Shown: piece after piece, positions 30,201 to 35,285 of the stretch
How positions within the stretch are numbered: position 1 is the stretch's first letter
Layout of the letters: each line of letters opens with the position of its first letter
Source of the DNA: Bolinopsis microptera
Taxonomy: Eukaryota; Ctenophora; Tentaculata; Lobata; Bolinopsidae
Length of the DNA stretch: 64,000 nucleotides
Reading direction: 5' to 3'
Assembly: GCF_026151205.1 (NCBI RefSeq)
Contig: NC_087073.1
Location: 4,175,001-4,239,000, forward strand
Notes under the pieces: generated by a model
Told to the model about the DNA's origin: nothing
The model's input: the letters and a program-made list of their open reading frames with translations, nothing else
Databases searched by the model: none
Made by a program: the position numbers and the translations under genes

Positions 30201-31864
30201 AATTCAATTAAATACTCCAATTTTGCTGAGCAGTGTTTCAACTTCTAGTGCAATATGAACATGAAAGTAAACTGAGCTGACTGAACTTTATCCATGGTAT
30301 TAATAGTCCAAATTTAATACTATGTATCTTTTCATATAATACGCGCATGATTGAGTTAAATCCCAGCATGTTATTACTGTCCAACATCATCTAAACTAAA
30401 ATATTGGTCGTGGACAAAATCAAACACAAACGTTTAATTTTTAAAAGCTGTAGAATCAGTAGTCAGTCAAGAGTCACGATTAGATTTGTTAAATTGAACC
30501 CCAAAGATCATATAATATGAATGTGATATGATAATTCGATTTTTGGTGTGAACATTAGAAGAATTCCATAATTATGATCCAGATCATTAATAATTGTCTA
30601 GGTAGTATTTCAAAATCAAACGCATGACTATTGATTGCATTTCTGCTGATATTGTATTGCTTTCCGTGGGTAAATTAAGAATTGTTATTAGGCATTGCAT
30701 TTATACTATTCGTGTTATTTAAATGTTAACCAATAACCATATTACATCCTAACTTACAAGATTTGACGATTTATTTACTTCATTGCGTCTTTGTTTTTAC
30801 TCCTTGCATTTTCGGACATAATTTTCCTACCATCACCATAACATTGAACATCACAGGCAAAGCCGAGCGAACGATCAGCAAGAATGAAAAAGAACTTAAA
30901 GATCTGAAGGCTGCTCTGAACAAAGCCACCAAAGAGGCTGTCTCCAACCAGAAGGAAACTAAGCGCAGCAAAGATCAGCTGCTGAACGTGAAGGCAAACC
31001 TGAAGGAGACCCAAGATAAGCTGACCAGGATCTCGAAAGAGAAAAAGACTCTGCAAGTCCAGCTGAACACTCCACCCACCACCCCCTCCCCTCCCCCTGC
31101 CACCGTCACTGAAAACGGAGACATCCAGAGCTTAGGTTAGTCGGATAGTCAATTGTACATCTAATTCCAACCACATAATGATGAGTTGCGAATTTACTCA
31201 TATAGGGGAAAACATTTTTGTTTGAGTTTATGTACTATGCATCTCTGGATCTATTATTATTTTCTCCTACAGATAAGATTAAGTCTCTGGAGAACCAGAT
31301 AAAAGACCTAAAGAAACAGAAGGAATCTAAGAAGGCTTTAGCGGAACCATCACCGAAGGAGCAGTCTCAAACGGTAATTAGTGTAATTAGTGTTCTTTTT
31401 CAATCACTGAAGGAGCAGTCTCAAACTGTAATTAGTGTAATTAGTGTTCTTTTTCAATCACTGAAGGAGCAGTCTCAAACTGTAATTAGTGTAATTAGTG
31501 TTCTTTTTCAATCACTGAAGGAGCAGTCTCAAACGGTAATTAGTGTAATTAGTGTTCTTTTTCAATCACTGAAGGAGCAGTCTCAAACGGTAATTAGTGT
31601 AATTAGTGTAATTAGTGTTCTTTTCCAATCCTTGTTTTATTAAAACCGTTGCTAACTATCAGACAATGTTATACGCATAGTTTATGCCCTTACCTTAGTT
31701 CCGTGTCAATCAGAAACTTTCTTTAATCCATCCTTTTTATATCTTTGATTCACTAATTTATAATGAAAATATTTTGTTTCCAGGGCGTAATGATGGGAGC
31801 CATTGGTCTGGCGGGGGTCAGCAGTGCACTCAGTGCTTACATCGCCACTCTCTACGGTTGCTAA
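2958..31864 (+). CDS. Long coiled-coil protein with hydrophobic C-terminal anchor (16 exons, about 1022 aa)
   Basis: Exons chained by phase: 2958-3243, 4070-4196, 4485-4620, 23624-23803, 23947-24084, 24504-24672, 25583-25825, 27054-27203, 27533-27670, 28122-28268, 28540-29223, 29412-29474, 29884-30030, 30857-31135, 31273-31373, 31784-31864. All junctions are GT-AG and the frame stays open. Residues 1-95 are Lys/Ser/Pro-rich and low in complexity. About 96-935 are heptad-rich Glu/Lys/Leu coiled coil. About 940-960 is a Pro/Thr hinge (TPPTTPSPPP). Residues 997-1022 are small and hydrophobic with a GxxxG-like pattern and end almost at the stop, as in a tail anchor. By analogy with golgin- or giantin-like proteins it may be a cytosolic tether on an internal membrane; that is inference from architecture. 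Another long coiled-coil scaffold is possible. The join from exon 3 to exon 4 over 19 kb is the least certain. Confidence 0.8.
3244..4069 (+). other. Intron 1 with (GT)n microsatellite
   Basis: GT-AG intron between exons 1 and 2. It contains a pure (GT)n run at about 3676-3700. Nothing coding is seen on either strand. Confidence 0.7.
4070..4196 (+). CDS. Exon 2: start of coiled coil
   Basis: Acceptor AACCCACAG|A, phase 1 in. It encodes DLGASAEHLRASSQDLVAAR and continues to DGITTK. The donor CCAA|GTAAAT gives phase 2 out. Charged, Leu-spaced sequence begins the coiled coil. Confidence 0.8.
4352..4408. repeat. Poly-G tract followed by poly-C tract in intron 2
   Basis: A G-run near 4350-4371 is followed about 25 bp later by a C-run near 4395-4408, just upstream of exon 3. 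The two runs are complementary and could fold into a G:C hairpin in RNA. A second G-run lies at about 4667-4679, just after exon 3. Confidence 0.85.
4485..4620 (+). CDS. Exon 3: coiled coil
   Basis: Acceptor CTTTCAG|G, phase 2 in. It encodes LSELKSRVDELESAEKDHLE onward to EISRLKTVEEE. The donor GAAGAG|GTAAGC gives phase 0 out. Clear heptads. It is followed by a 19-kb intron. Confidence 0.85.
5759..5823. repeat. Perfect 23-bp inverted repeat
   Basis: Arms at 5759-5781 and 5801-5823 are perfectly complementary around a 19-bp loop. The arm begins ATGAAAATTTCTGATGATTC. A snapback duplication or a small foldback element would explain it. Confidence 0.85.
6957..6962 (-). terminator. Poly(A) signal for the nested antisense gene
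   Basis: AATAAA on the minus strand, 63 bp downstream of the TAG at 7025-7027. The spacing is normal for a short 3' UTR. Confidence 0.45.
7025..7345 (-). CDS. Terminal exon of nested antisense gene
   Basis: 107 codons including the stop, phase 0. The sequence is mixed polar and hydrophobic with several Cys (SGSDCTFL, EVACDDLFRC, NRCGNDW), suggesting a folded, possibly disulfide-bonded domain. An 8-bp tandem duplication (GGAGCTAG) lies just upstream, within the predicted intron. Confidence 0.55.
   Translation of the reverse strand, partial: GTAYLHEIKVVCERVELVFDWSSNQTMSLKWAVKLVEGETGHSGSDCTFLRARFNTNLMIGVVFDGEVACDDLFRCTFSDGVIQFVKFKPIPSNRCGNDWFSNLRI
7025..9134 (-). CDS. Candidate antisense gene nested in the 19-kb intron (at least 4 exons, unknown protein)
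   Basis: Exons in minus order: 9048-9134, 8928-8983, 7438-7584, 7025-7345. The first two join in phase 2 across a 64-bp intron and read GFEPGAGPGKGGHHSGCEWA then SEFLGENDQELLRRHLAM. The last two join in phase 0 across a 92-bp intron; donor CTGCAG|GTAAGG and acceptor CTACCCAG. The final exon contains KVVCERVELVFDWSSNQ and KFKPIPSNRCGNDWF, then a TAG. An AATAAA signal (complement of 6957-6962) follows 63 bp later. The phase-1 exit of 8928 does not match the phase-0 entry at 7584, so at least one exon is missing, and the 5' end was not found. I do not recognise the family. Confidence 0.5.
7438..7584 (-). CDS. Penultimate exon of nested antisense gene
   Basis: Acceptor TTTCATTCTCAG|GTT and donor CTGCAG|GTAAGG, 49 codons, phase 0-0. 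It encodes VHSITINVPGLGDTISEKHA onward to RKETVLRNKLQ. An ATG-initiated reading from 7617 is also open, so this could instead be a first exon. Confidence 0.5.
7666..8105. repeat. 16-bp satellite, about 27.5 copies
   Basis: Unit CACGCTCCCAAACTAG repeated head to tail with almost no divergence; two units read CACACT instead of CACGCT. Such homogeneity implies recent expansion. It lies inside an intron of the antisense gene and within the 19-kb intron of the sense gene. Confidence 0.98.
8928..8983 (-). CDS. Short internal exon of nested antisense gene
   Basis: Acceptor TTATTTACAG|G and donor GCGATGT|GTAAGG. It reads SEFLGENDQELLRRHLAM, phase 2 in and phase 1 out. The following partner exon was not found. 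A minus-strand block around 8650-8745 reading LTFEDGSIIVEQQT is a weak candidate. Confidence 0.4.
9048..9134 (-). CDS. Upstream exon of nested antisense gene
   Basis: Acceptor GATCACAG|A and donor ACTACACT|GTAAGG. It reads WLIGFEPGAGPGKGGHHSGC then EWAQGTTT, phase 2 in and phase 2 out. It is much more GC-rich than its surroundings, as expected for an exon. Confidence 0.4.
9594..9806 (+). CDS. Candidate alternative first exon or first exon of a nested gene
   Basis: The ATG at 9594 begins MDLEISSPLDCSIVDSGPCL and continues through KYMKTINIEFDELSLKVKK to MRYTYD. The donor TATGAT|GTAAGT is strong and in phase 0. Codon use is coding-like, with many third-position C/G, unlike the flanks. The next block (10649-10837) matches in phase, and both are phase-compatible with exon 4 of the coiled-coil gene. 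It could be an alternative N-terminus of that gene or a separate gene whose 3' exons I did not find. It is head-to-head with the antisense gene at 7025-9134. Confidence 0.55.
10649..10837 (+). CDS. Second exon following 9594-9806
   Basis: A pyrimidine-rich acceptor, CTTCCCACTGCTAG|AAA, opens a phase-0 exon reading KSGDDTCDTCSLASTADGDK, then PSNLYSVLNTDFSLRLNRQD, ending SHDIA|GTAAGA. 63 codons, phase 0-0. Polar, with four Cys/Thr-flanked positions near the start. No known domain recognised. The minus-strand ORF across it is a shadow. Confidence 0.55.
11888..12015. repeat. Interspersed repeat, copy A of pair with 13576-13703
   Basis: Shares blocks such as TTTCTCTATCGTTTGTATT and GGTCAGGTCTGAATATACC with 13576-13703 at high identity in the same orientation. 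It is probably a short mobile element or its remnant; ends were not defined. Confidence 0.7.
12186..12450. mobile_element. Possible decayed DNA transposon fragment
   Basis: ACAAACCTCTTATCTATATA and repeated CTCTATACCGGGTACC-type motifs resemble the CCTCGATATA-type ends of pogo-like elements. No second terminal repeat was located. Weak call. Confidence 0.2.
13576..13703. repeat. Interspersed repeat, copy B of pair with 11888-12015
   Basis: Second copy of the 11.9-kb repeat, with small indels. Both copies end near GGACGCCCTC. Confidence 0.7.
15778..15852. repeat. 18-bp tandem repeat, 4 copies
   Basis: Unit TACTATTATACCCCCTTT repeated four times inside the long repeat. The copy at 55.25 kb has only degenerate versions. 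Confidence 0.9.
15855..15945. mobile_element. GC-rich hairpin insertion
   Basis: About 90 bp of very GC-rich sequence made of consecutive palindromes: GCACGCGAAGCGTGC, TCCGGCCGGA and GGCGGCCGAAGGCCGCC. The homologous copy at 55.29 kb lacks it, joining CCCTTTA to TTGTTTTCCAGGC directly. This empty-site comparison supports a discrete insertion. Confidence 0.7.
18113..18295 (-). CDS. Doubtful minus-strand ORF or exon
   Basis: Reads to EQWLKFTTSCNGTLSYKIQ then ARNWEHCI and a stop, after a possible acceptor AACCTGTCAG. Coding-like codons but no partner exon identified. Could be chance. Confidence 0.2.
   Translation of the reverse strand: MKDNNRYFRKLKGGNLSVENSNPKFGRQEDRIKEQWLKFTTSCNGTLSYKIQARNWEHCI
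18682..18978 (-). CDS. Doubtful minus-strand ORF, 98 aa
   Basis: ATG-initiated ORF with KEATFPYDDRIFYVKNLGM and THHLATIDTELEKELLRA near its C-terminus. Charged and polar, no known motif. No poly(A) signal checked convincingly. It may be a small intronic gene, a transposon remnant or chance. Confidence 0.25.
   Translation of the reverse strand: MSVLKLYFQVYGRNEQVSRRNTKHTAAKNRNKHHLLSNAKCDSGKTFRTLCKEATFPYDDRIFYVKNLGMTHHLATIDTELEKELLRARPLKKCDSAV
20603..20788 (+). CDS. Candidate alternative first exon (Asn/Gly/Glu-rich)
   Basis: The ATG at 20603 (MMELGQLSANGDTENGENG) leads into repeated ENG motifs (GENG, CENGES, VENGENGVNG), then KLLGEQTKHLYNHTLRIM. The donor ATAATG|GTAACT is in phase 0, so it can splice to exon 4 of the coiled-coil gene without a frame change. 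A stop at 20585 limits upstream coding. Confidence 0.4.
20903..20943. repeat. Short perfect palindrome
   Basis: CAACTTAATATTCTTA at 20905-20920 is followed after 5 bp by its complement. It lies 115 bp after the 20603-20788 exon. Confidence 0.85.
21838..21997. repeat. 13-bp satellite, about 12 copies
   Basis: Unit GTAGTCACGTACT repeated 12 times with no visible divergence. Each unit contains the palindromic ACGT core. Confidence 0.97.
23003..23097 (+). promoter_or_regulatory. Core promoter with two E-boxes, CCAAT and TATA
   Basis: CACGTG at 23003-23008 and 23016-23021, CCAAT at 23034-23038, and TATAAATA at 23090-23097. The order and spacing are those of a TATA-type promoter. Transcription would start near 23120 and reach the ATG at 23279. 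Confidence 0.5.
23279..23308 (+). CDS. Candidate short alternative first exon (10 aa)
   Basis: ATG at 23279 encodes MVQRTKHLTR and ends at donor CTCGA|GTATGT in phase 0, 315 bp upstream of exon 4. Together with the promoter at 23003-23097 it would give a short form lacking the basic N-terminus. The longer ORF reading through the donor is hydrophobic and probably intronic. Confidence 0.45.
23624..23803 (+). CDS. Exon 4: first shared coiled-coil exon
   Basis: Acceptor CCTTCCTCAG|CAC, phase 0. It encodes HERLKAENARQSEETARKNE onward to KKVLKTLQ. Donor CTTCAG|GTAAAC. 60 codons, phase 0-0. All candidate upstream 5' exons end in phase 0 and could join here. Confidence 0.88.
23947..24084 (+). CDS. 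Exon 5: coiled coil
   Basis: Acceptor TCCGCAG|GTC, encodes VDVDELEARLAKKDNEKAEL and on to DAELQKQ, donor ACAG|GTCAGT. 46 codons, phase 0-0. Confidence 0.88.
24194..24244. repeat. Intronic hairpin
   Basis: AAATTGAATTACTAC at 24194-24208 pairs with GTAGTAATTCAATTT at 24230-24244, with an inner CTCAAAGTTTGAG palindrome in the loop. Located in the intron between exons 5 and 6. Confidence 0.85.
24504..24672 (+). CDS. Exon 6: coiled coil
   Basis: Acceptor CCGTACAG|GTC, encodes VGDIEAKLNEKEKQLEALIA onward to SLTGRPTSE, donor GAAG|GTAAGG. Phase 0 in, phase 1 out. GRPTSE may be a short break in the helix. Confidence 0.88.
24673..25582 (+). other. Intron 6
   Basis: 910-bp GT-AG intron. The ORFs inside it have no coding character. 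Nothing else seen. Confidence 0.7.
25583..25825 (+). CDS. Exon 7: coiled coil
   Basis: Acceptor CCCTCCCAG|AT, encodes DMAEVESQLAAMTEALEKKE onward to NEELEKELAAAKQ, donor CAAG|GTAAAT. 243 bp, phase 1-1. Confidence 0.9.
25826..27053 (+). other. Intron 7 with minisatellite
   Basis: About 25910-26025 holds imperfect repeats of GTGTGAGGGAGGAATGTTGA separated by variable GT/GA-rich spacers, plus a (GA)n run near 26070. From about 26780 the intron is duplicated downstream together with exon 8. Confidence 0.75.
27054..27203 (+). CDS. Exon 8: coiled coil, copy 1 of tandem exon duplication
   Basis: Acceptor CCGCGCCAG|AT, donor GAAG|GTAATG, 150 bp, phase 1-1. It encodes DAEQKVSELREQLNLETNEA and ends SSEVELLTKELAVSKE, as in exon 9. 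It carries an extra four residues (KTAAKTAA rather than KIAA) from a local 12-bp duplication. Confidence 0.9.
27533..27670 (+). CDS. Exon 9: coiled coil, copy 2 of tandem exon duplication
   Basis: 138 bp, phase 1-1. It encodes DAEQELAELHEQLNLESDKT and ends with the same SSEVELLTKELAVSKE. The flanking introns match those of exon 8, so the duplication unit of about 0.47 kb includes intron sequence. Confidence 0.9.
27730..27842. repeat. About 28-bp tandem repeat, 4 copies
   Basis: Imperfect repeats of CTTTTTGATTTAAAAACCGA followed by GACCAC-type spacers, in the intron after exon 9. Confidence 0.85.
28122..28268 (+). CDS. Exon 10: coiled coil
   Basis: Acceptor CTTTTTCAG|AT, encodes DCENLLTKNKAASEFIVELQ onward to KLKEQLAAVQL, donor CTTG|GTAATA. 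147 bp, phase 1-1. Confidence 0.9.
28540..29223 (+). CDS. Exon 11: largest coiled-coil exon
   Basis: Acceptor CATTTTCAG|AG, donor AACG|GTAAAT, 684 bp, phase 1-1, 228 residues. It contains an internal repeat of roughly 28 residues: SENESLEAEKEILMVEKE versus SDNESLESEKDVILGEKE. Strongly acidic and helical. Confidence 0.92.
29412..29474 (+). CDS. Exon 12: 21-residue coiled-coil exon
   Basis: Acceptor CCATTTCAG|CT, encodes AELTKSQAEANSIRQKYDEL, donor GACG|GTAAGT. 63 bp, phase 1-1, exactly three heptads long. Confidence 0.88.
29884..30030 (+). CDS. Exon 13: coiled coil
   Basis: Acceptor TTAATACAG|GA, encodes GEFKVKDSLIKSTKDYNDDL onward to NSQKTRE, donor GAAG|GTAACA. 147 bp, phase 1-1. Confidence 0.88.
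30031..30856 (+). other. Intron 13
   Basis: 826-bp GT-AG intron. I see nothing recognisable in it. Confidence 0.7.
30857..31135 (+). CDS. Exon 14: coiled coil and Pro-rich hinge
   Basis: Acceptor ACATCACAG|GC, donor TTAG|GTTAGT, 279 bp, phase 1-1. Lys-rich helix (KAERTISKNEKELKDLKAAL) followed by TPPTTPSPPPATVTENGD, which breaks the coiled coil before the membrane-proximal part. Confidence 0.9.
31273..31373 (+). CDS. Exon 15: juxtamembrane segment with repeated donor
   Basis: Acceptor CTCCTACAG|AT, encodes DKIKSLENQIKDLKKQKESK onward to PSPKEQSQT. The first donor ACG|GTAATT is at 31373. Four further in-frame donors at 31427, 31481, 31535 and 31589 could extend the exon by 18, 36, 54 or 72 residues. 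Confidence 0.85.
31352..31610 (+). repeat. 54-bp in-frame minisatellite duplicating a splice donor
   Basis: Five head-to-tail units, each with GAAGGAGCAGTCTCAAACG followed by GTAATTAGTGTAATTAG. The unit is 18 codons and stays open, encoding EQSQTVISVISVLFQSLK per unit. Units differ by ACG/ACT before the donor and by an extra GTGTAATTA in the last copy. Confidence 0.95.
31784..31864 (+). CDS. Exon 16: C-terminal membrane anchor
   Basis: Acceptor TTGTTTCCAG|GGC, phase 0. 26 codons plus TAA. The peptide begins GVMMGAIGLAGVSSALSAY and ends IATLYGC: small, hydrophobic and uncharged, suited to a single membrane-spanning anchor with almost no lumenal tail. Confidence 0.85.
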   Translation, partial: GVMMGAIGLAGVSSALSAYIATLYGC

Positions 31865-32453
31865 GCAACTTATTTCAGCTACTCCTCCTTTCCCCATTTT
31901 TATCCACCAAATTAGATGTAATAACTTATATTTTAAAATTAAAGGTGTTTCTGCTTACTTTTTGTTTGTTATTGAGCGCTGTGGCCTTTTTCTATCGAAA
32001 CCGCCCGACGATGTCTGAGAGCGGTCGAGATATTAATTCTCCATCCAATAATATGCTTCTAGTTTAAAGTATTAGAGGTATTTGTTTACTATAAAGCTGA
32101 CAAATTGAGTGGAGACGATTCTCTCTGAGTCTGACCCTTTTATCAGCCATCTCGTTTAGTTGTCACTGTTTTAAATGGTGCGGCCAACGTCTCATATTTT
32201 TCGATTACTACTAAATACGACATTTGATATGTGGGTTATATAGCTAATCATCGTAGCTCAGTTACAGTTTCTCTATTTTTAATAAGAAGATATGGTTCAT
32301 TAAATCTGATTCACCGACGAGAAATGAATTTCGTGCTCAACTAGCCACAGTTGATGCACCGAATTCTACATTATTACTTCAAGTTTTGTTAAGAAGATTG
32401 AGAAATTGAACTGTTAATTTTGTTTTGATTGTAATTGTTCTTTAATTCAATTT

Positions 32454-32459
32454 AATAAA
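32454..32459 (+). terminator. Poly(A) signal of the coiled-coil gene
   Basis: AATAAA 590 bp after the stop codon, followed by a GT-rich stretch. This gives a 3' UTR of about 0.6 kb. Confidence 0.6.
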
Positions 32460-32965
32460 TTGAGTCTATAACTTGTTCCAGTCGATGGGCTTTAATAGTT
32501 CAATTTGAAATCGTATACCTGCAGTAATTATGAATAACATTAACTCAAACATCGTTCATAGCAGTCATGTTATTAACACGATTATTTTGAGGTGACCTTG
32601 GTGCCTGACCTGCAATAATTTAGAACGTTACCCACTATCTTAACAGTGATACTTTGACACACGTTGCAACCCTTTTTCGCGCGCACGAGAGAGGTATACA
32701 ACGCGTAGCAAGTGATACTGAAACTGTAAATTTGAAAGTCTTGATATACAGGGTGGGCCAAAAGTCAGTACCCATACGTTGGCCTTTATAGCTCAGTCAC
32801 TGATCAGTGCCCAATTGAAATAATTCTTTCTGGCCCGACTTAGTACCACCACTGGTTCGAGGAATTTGTCAAATCGAGAAATATTCGTGTTCATTTTAAA
32901 AAAAAATAAAGGTCCATTTTCGCATTTATTTGACGGATGTTACTTTGTAGGTTTACAACCTACCA

Positions 32966-33136
32966 GGTTACTGGGCGGCGCTCAGCCTGTCATTCCGTCA
33001 TGTTTATGAACATAATAGCCTGTGGTCCCTTAACGTGTGATACTCGTAAAATATCTGTTCCATATATTGGACCGTCGACGAGTCCAACTCGGCGCGCGTC
33101 CTGGTAGGTTGTAAACCTACAAGTGGTCCCCAGGTA
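32966..33136 (-). mobile_element. hAT-like MITE (TTACCTGGGG family), interrupted
   Basis: Flanked by ACCTACCA at 32958-32965 and 33137-33144. It carries the family block GGCTATTATGTTCATAAAC on the minus strand. Split by the element at 33030-33122. Confidence 0.65.
33030..33122 (+). mobile_element. 90-bp-family structured element, copy a
   Basis: Starts TTAACGTGTGATACTCGTAA and ends in the hairpin GGTAGGTTGTAAACCTAC. Flanked by GTGGTCCC at 33022-33029 and 33123-33130. Confidence 0.85.
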
Positions 33137-33368
33137 ACCTACCATTACCAGGACGCGCGCCGAGTTGGTCTCGTCCAAAATATTTGTTCCAAATATTTTA
33201 TCATTTATGAGTATCACCCATTAAATGTTACTCGTCTAAATTTCTTCGAAGAAGCACGCGTCGCTTTTCTCTCGAAATGTTGACCCGAGGCAAGTGCTAC
33301 TGCTAGTGCATAGTGCTACGAAATCGTATCTGTATAGCGCGCGCCGGGCTAGTCCATTAACAATGGAC

Positions 33369-33453
33369 TTAACGGGTGATACTCGTAAAATATCTGTTCC
33401 AGGACCGTCGACGAGTCCAACTCGGCGCGCGTCCTGGTAGGACATAAACCTAC
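33369..33453 (+). mobile_element. 90-bp-family structured element, copy b
   Basis: Starts TTAACGGGTGATACTCGTAA and ends GGACATAAACCTAC. Flanked by AACAATGGAC at 33359-33368 and 33454-33463 (10 bp). Slightly shortened in the middle. Confidence 0.85.
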
Positions 33454-33635
33454 AACAATGGACAGGCATTTATTTGATAATTAAAGTTTGGATAGTCGGA
33501 CCGAGCTAAATTTTATTAAATTATGTTTGGCCATTCGAATTACAAATTACGTTTGTCCTGAAAAAAAAGAGTTGTAGCTTCTCAGATGACCGAGATTTAC
33601 TTGGGGACCTCAGGCTATTATGTTCATATAAAACA

Positions 33636-33885
33636 TTGTATCACGTTGTGACCCCCACGGTTAACGGGTGATACTCGTAAAATATCTGTTCCATATATAT
33701 ATTGGACATATTATACAGGACATATTATACAGGACCGTCGACGAGTCCAACTCGGCGCGCGTCCTGGTAGGTTGTAAACCTACAGCCCCCACGGTCGTTT
33801 CACTATAGTGAAACCCCCCTTTATCGTCCTGACGATACAGGGGAGCCGCGCACTCGTGCGCGGCGGGTCATACCACGTTTGACAA
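33636..33885. mobile_element. hAT-like foldback MITE (TTGTNAT family), interrupted by a 90-bp element
   Basis: The ends TTGTATCACG and the complement of GTTTGACAA match the family at 34595, 35130 and 36332. The interior has a TCGTCCTGACGA hairpin and a CGCGCACTCGTGCGCG hairpin. Split by the element at 33662-33785. No clear target duplication for this copy. Confidence 0.65.
33662..33785 (+). mobile_element. 90-bp-family structured element, copy c (expanded)
   Basis: Flanked by CCCCCACGGT at 33652-33661 and 33786-33795, which is sequence of the host MITE, so this insertion is younger. A local duplication of ACATATTATACAGG lengthens it to 124 bp. Confidence 0.85.
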
Positions 33886-34121
33886 ACGGAAACCTCGAAC
33901 AAGTAGGTACATTATGCCATCTGCAAAGCAACAACTCTCAAATATAAAACACGGCGGAGGTATAAGACCCAACGTATGGGTAGTAACTTTTGGCCCACTC
34001 TGTAATATAATTATAATTACTAAGATGAAATGTAAAACTCTGTTCAGTGTTCCCCAGCAAAAGTTACCGGCTGGCAGTGATACTAGAGGTGGTCGTTTTT
34101 CAATAGCACGCGTGTCAGCGC

Positions 34122-34207
34122 TTACCTGGGGACCTCAGGCTATCATGTTCATAAACGAATAGAGATTAGACGGAATCAGGAATGACAGGCTGAGCGCGGC
34201 CCAGTAA
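34122..34207. mobile_element. hAT-like MITE (TTACCTGGGG family), 86 bp
   Basis: Starts TTACCTGGGGACCTCAGGCT and ends GCGGCCCAGTAA, giving imperfect TIRs TTACCTGGGG/TTACTGGGCC. Flanked by the 8-bp duplication GTCAGCGC at 34114-34121 and 34208-34215. Confidence 0.85.
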
Positions 34208-34388
34208 GTCAGCGCGTGACGTAATGTTCACTGATCGCACGCGCGGCGTGAATAACAATCTGAATTCAGCCATGCAGAGTCATGGCAACAACATTAATTT
34301 GCAAAGTTAAAAAGCTACGATCTTTAATTTAACCCAAAATCATACTTTTCAGCATTCAGGATAATTCAAAATCTACGTTGTCCCAAAT

Positions 34389-34480
34389 TAACGGGTGATA
34401 CTCGTAAAATATCTGTTCCATATATTGGACCGTCGACGAGTTCAACTCGGCGCGCGTCCTGGTAGGTTGTAAACCTTCAA
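34389..34480 (+). mobile_element. 90-bp-family structured element, copy d
   Basis: TAACGGGTGATACTCGTAAA at the left, AGGTTGTAAACCTTCAA at the right. Flanked by TGTCCCAAAT at 34379-34388 and 34481-34490. Confidence 0.88.
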
Positions 34481-34594
34481 TGTCCCAAATTGTGCTCCTG
34501 GGGAGCTAACTTTAGTTTTACGAGGCGAACATTTTGTCGAAAACTAAAACTTTCTATCTCTTTATTTTACTTCCGAAGTTAGGCCCCTACCGGT

Positions 34595-34694
34595 TTGTCA
34601 TACGTGGTATGACCCGCCGCGCGCGAGTGCGCGGCTCCCCTGTATCGTCAGGACGATATAGTGAAACGACCGTGGGGGTCACAACGTGATACAA
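34595..34694. mobile_element. hAT-like foldback MITE (TTGTNAT family), 100 bp
   Basis: TIRs TTGTCATACG and TTGTATCACG. Flanked by the 8-bp duplication CTACCGGT at 34587-34594 and 34695-34702. The interior is almost entirely self-complementary. Confidence 0.88.
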
Positions 34695-34871
34695 CTACCG
34701 GTAAGGTTTTCTGGGTCACTGATTCAGATTGCCGCTTTAATTGTTGTTTAAACAACGCCAAACTTTTTATATTAGTATTACTTGAACATTGAAATTACAA
34801 AACTAGCTTGCTAGTTTCTCGCTCCACGTTCGGTTCCCTCCAAATCACCAATTTCACTCCTATTATTATAC

Positions 34872-34950
34872 CTCCTATCAGTATCACAGAGCTGGCAAGC
34901 ATGACCGTTACAATACCCTTATACCTCCCATACTACTATACCCCTTTTAC
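34872..34950. repeat. Partial copy of the 15.7-kb long repeat
   Basis: TATCACAGAGCTGGCAAGCA followed by TACCTCCCATACTACTATAC matches the start of 15721-17848 and 55209-57360, then diverges. Confidence 0.7.
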
Positions 34951-35129
34951 ACTTTACTGTTCATTCATATAGGCATTATACATTATAAGTATTCAACTTT
35001 CTATTGCAGAAGCCAGCTATACACAGTCTGCATCAGTACAATAAGTTAATTGCTCTAACCAGAGCCAAATGCATGCAAGGGGAGTGAGCCGATCAAGTGT
35101 TCTTAGGTATATACCTATACTGGAAGATG

Positions 35130-35163
35130 TTGTATCACGTCGTGACCCCCATCGTCGTTTCAC

Positions 35164-35207
<44 letters not shown>

Positions 35208-35285
35208 GAAAGAGAAACTGTAGAGTTTCTACGATACAGGGGGAGCTGCGCACTCGTGTGCGGCGGGTCATACAACGTATGACAA
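35130..35285. mobile_element. hAT-like foldback MITE (TTGTNAT family) with internal (TA)n
   Basis: TIRs TTGTATCACG and TTGTCATACG. Flanked by GGAAGATG at 35122-35129 and 35286-35293. A (TA)n run at about 35166-35205 inflates it to 156 bp. Confidence 0.88.

Larger units (their letters stand above)
32945..33224 (-). mobile_element. 90-bp-family structured element, inverted copy, interrupted
   Basis: Flanked by ATGTTACT at 32937-32944 and 33225-33232 (8-bp target duplication). Its 3' hairpin is split by a TTACCTGGGG-type MITE (32966-33136), itself split by another 90-bp element (33030-33122). Confidence 0.75.
32749..34002. mobile_element. Mariner-like TIR element (1.25 kb) filled with nested insertions
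   Basis: The left end CAGGGTGGGCCAAAAGTCAG and the complement of the right end CAGAGTGGGCCAAAAGTTAC are matching terminal inverted repeats of about 36 bp, flanked by TA on both sides. No transposase remains. Its interior contains several smaller elements described separately. Confidence 0.75.
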
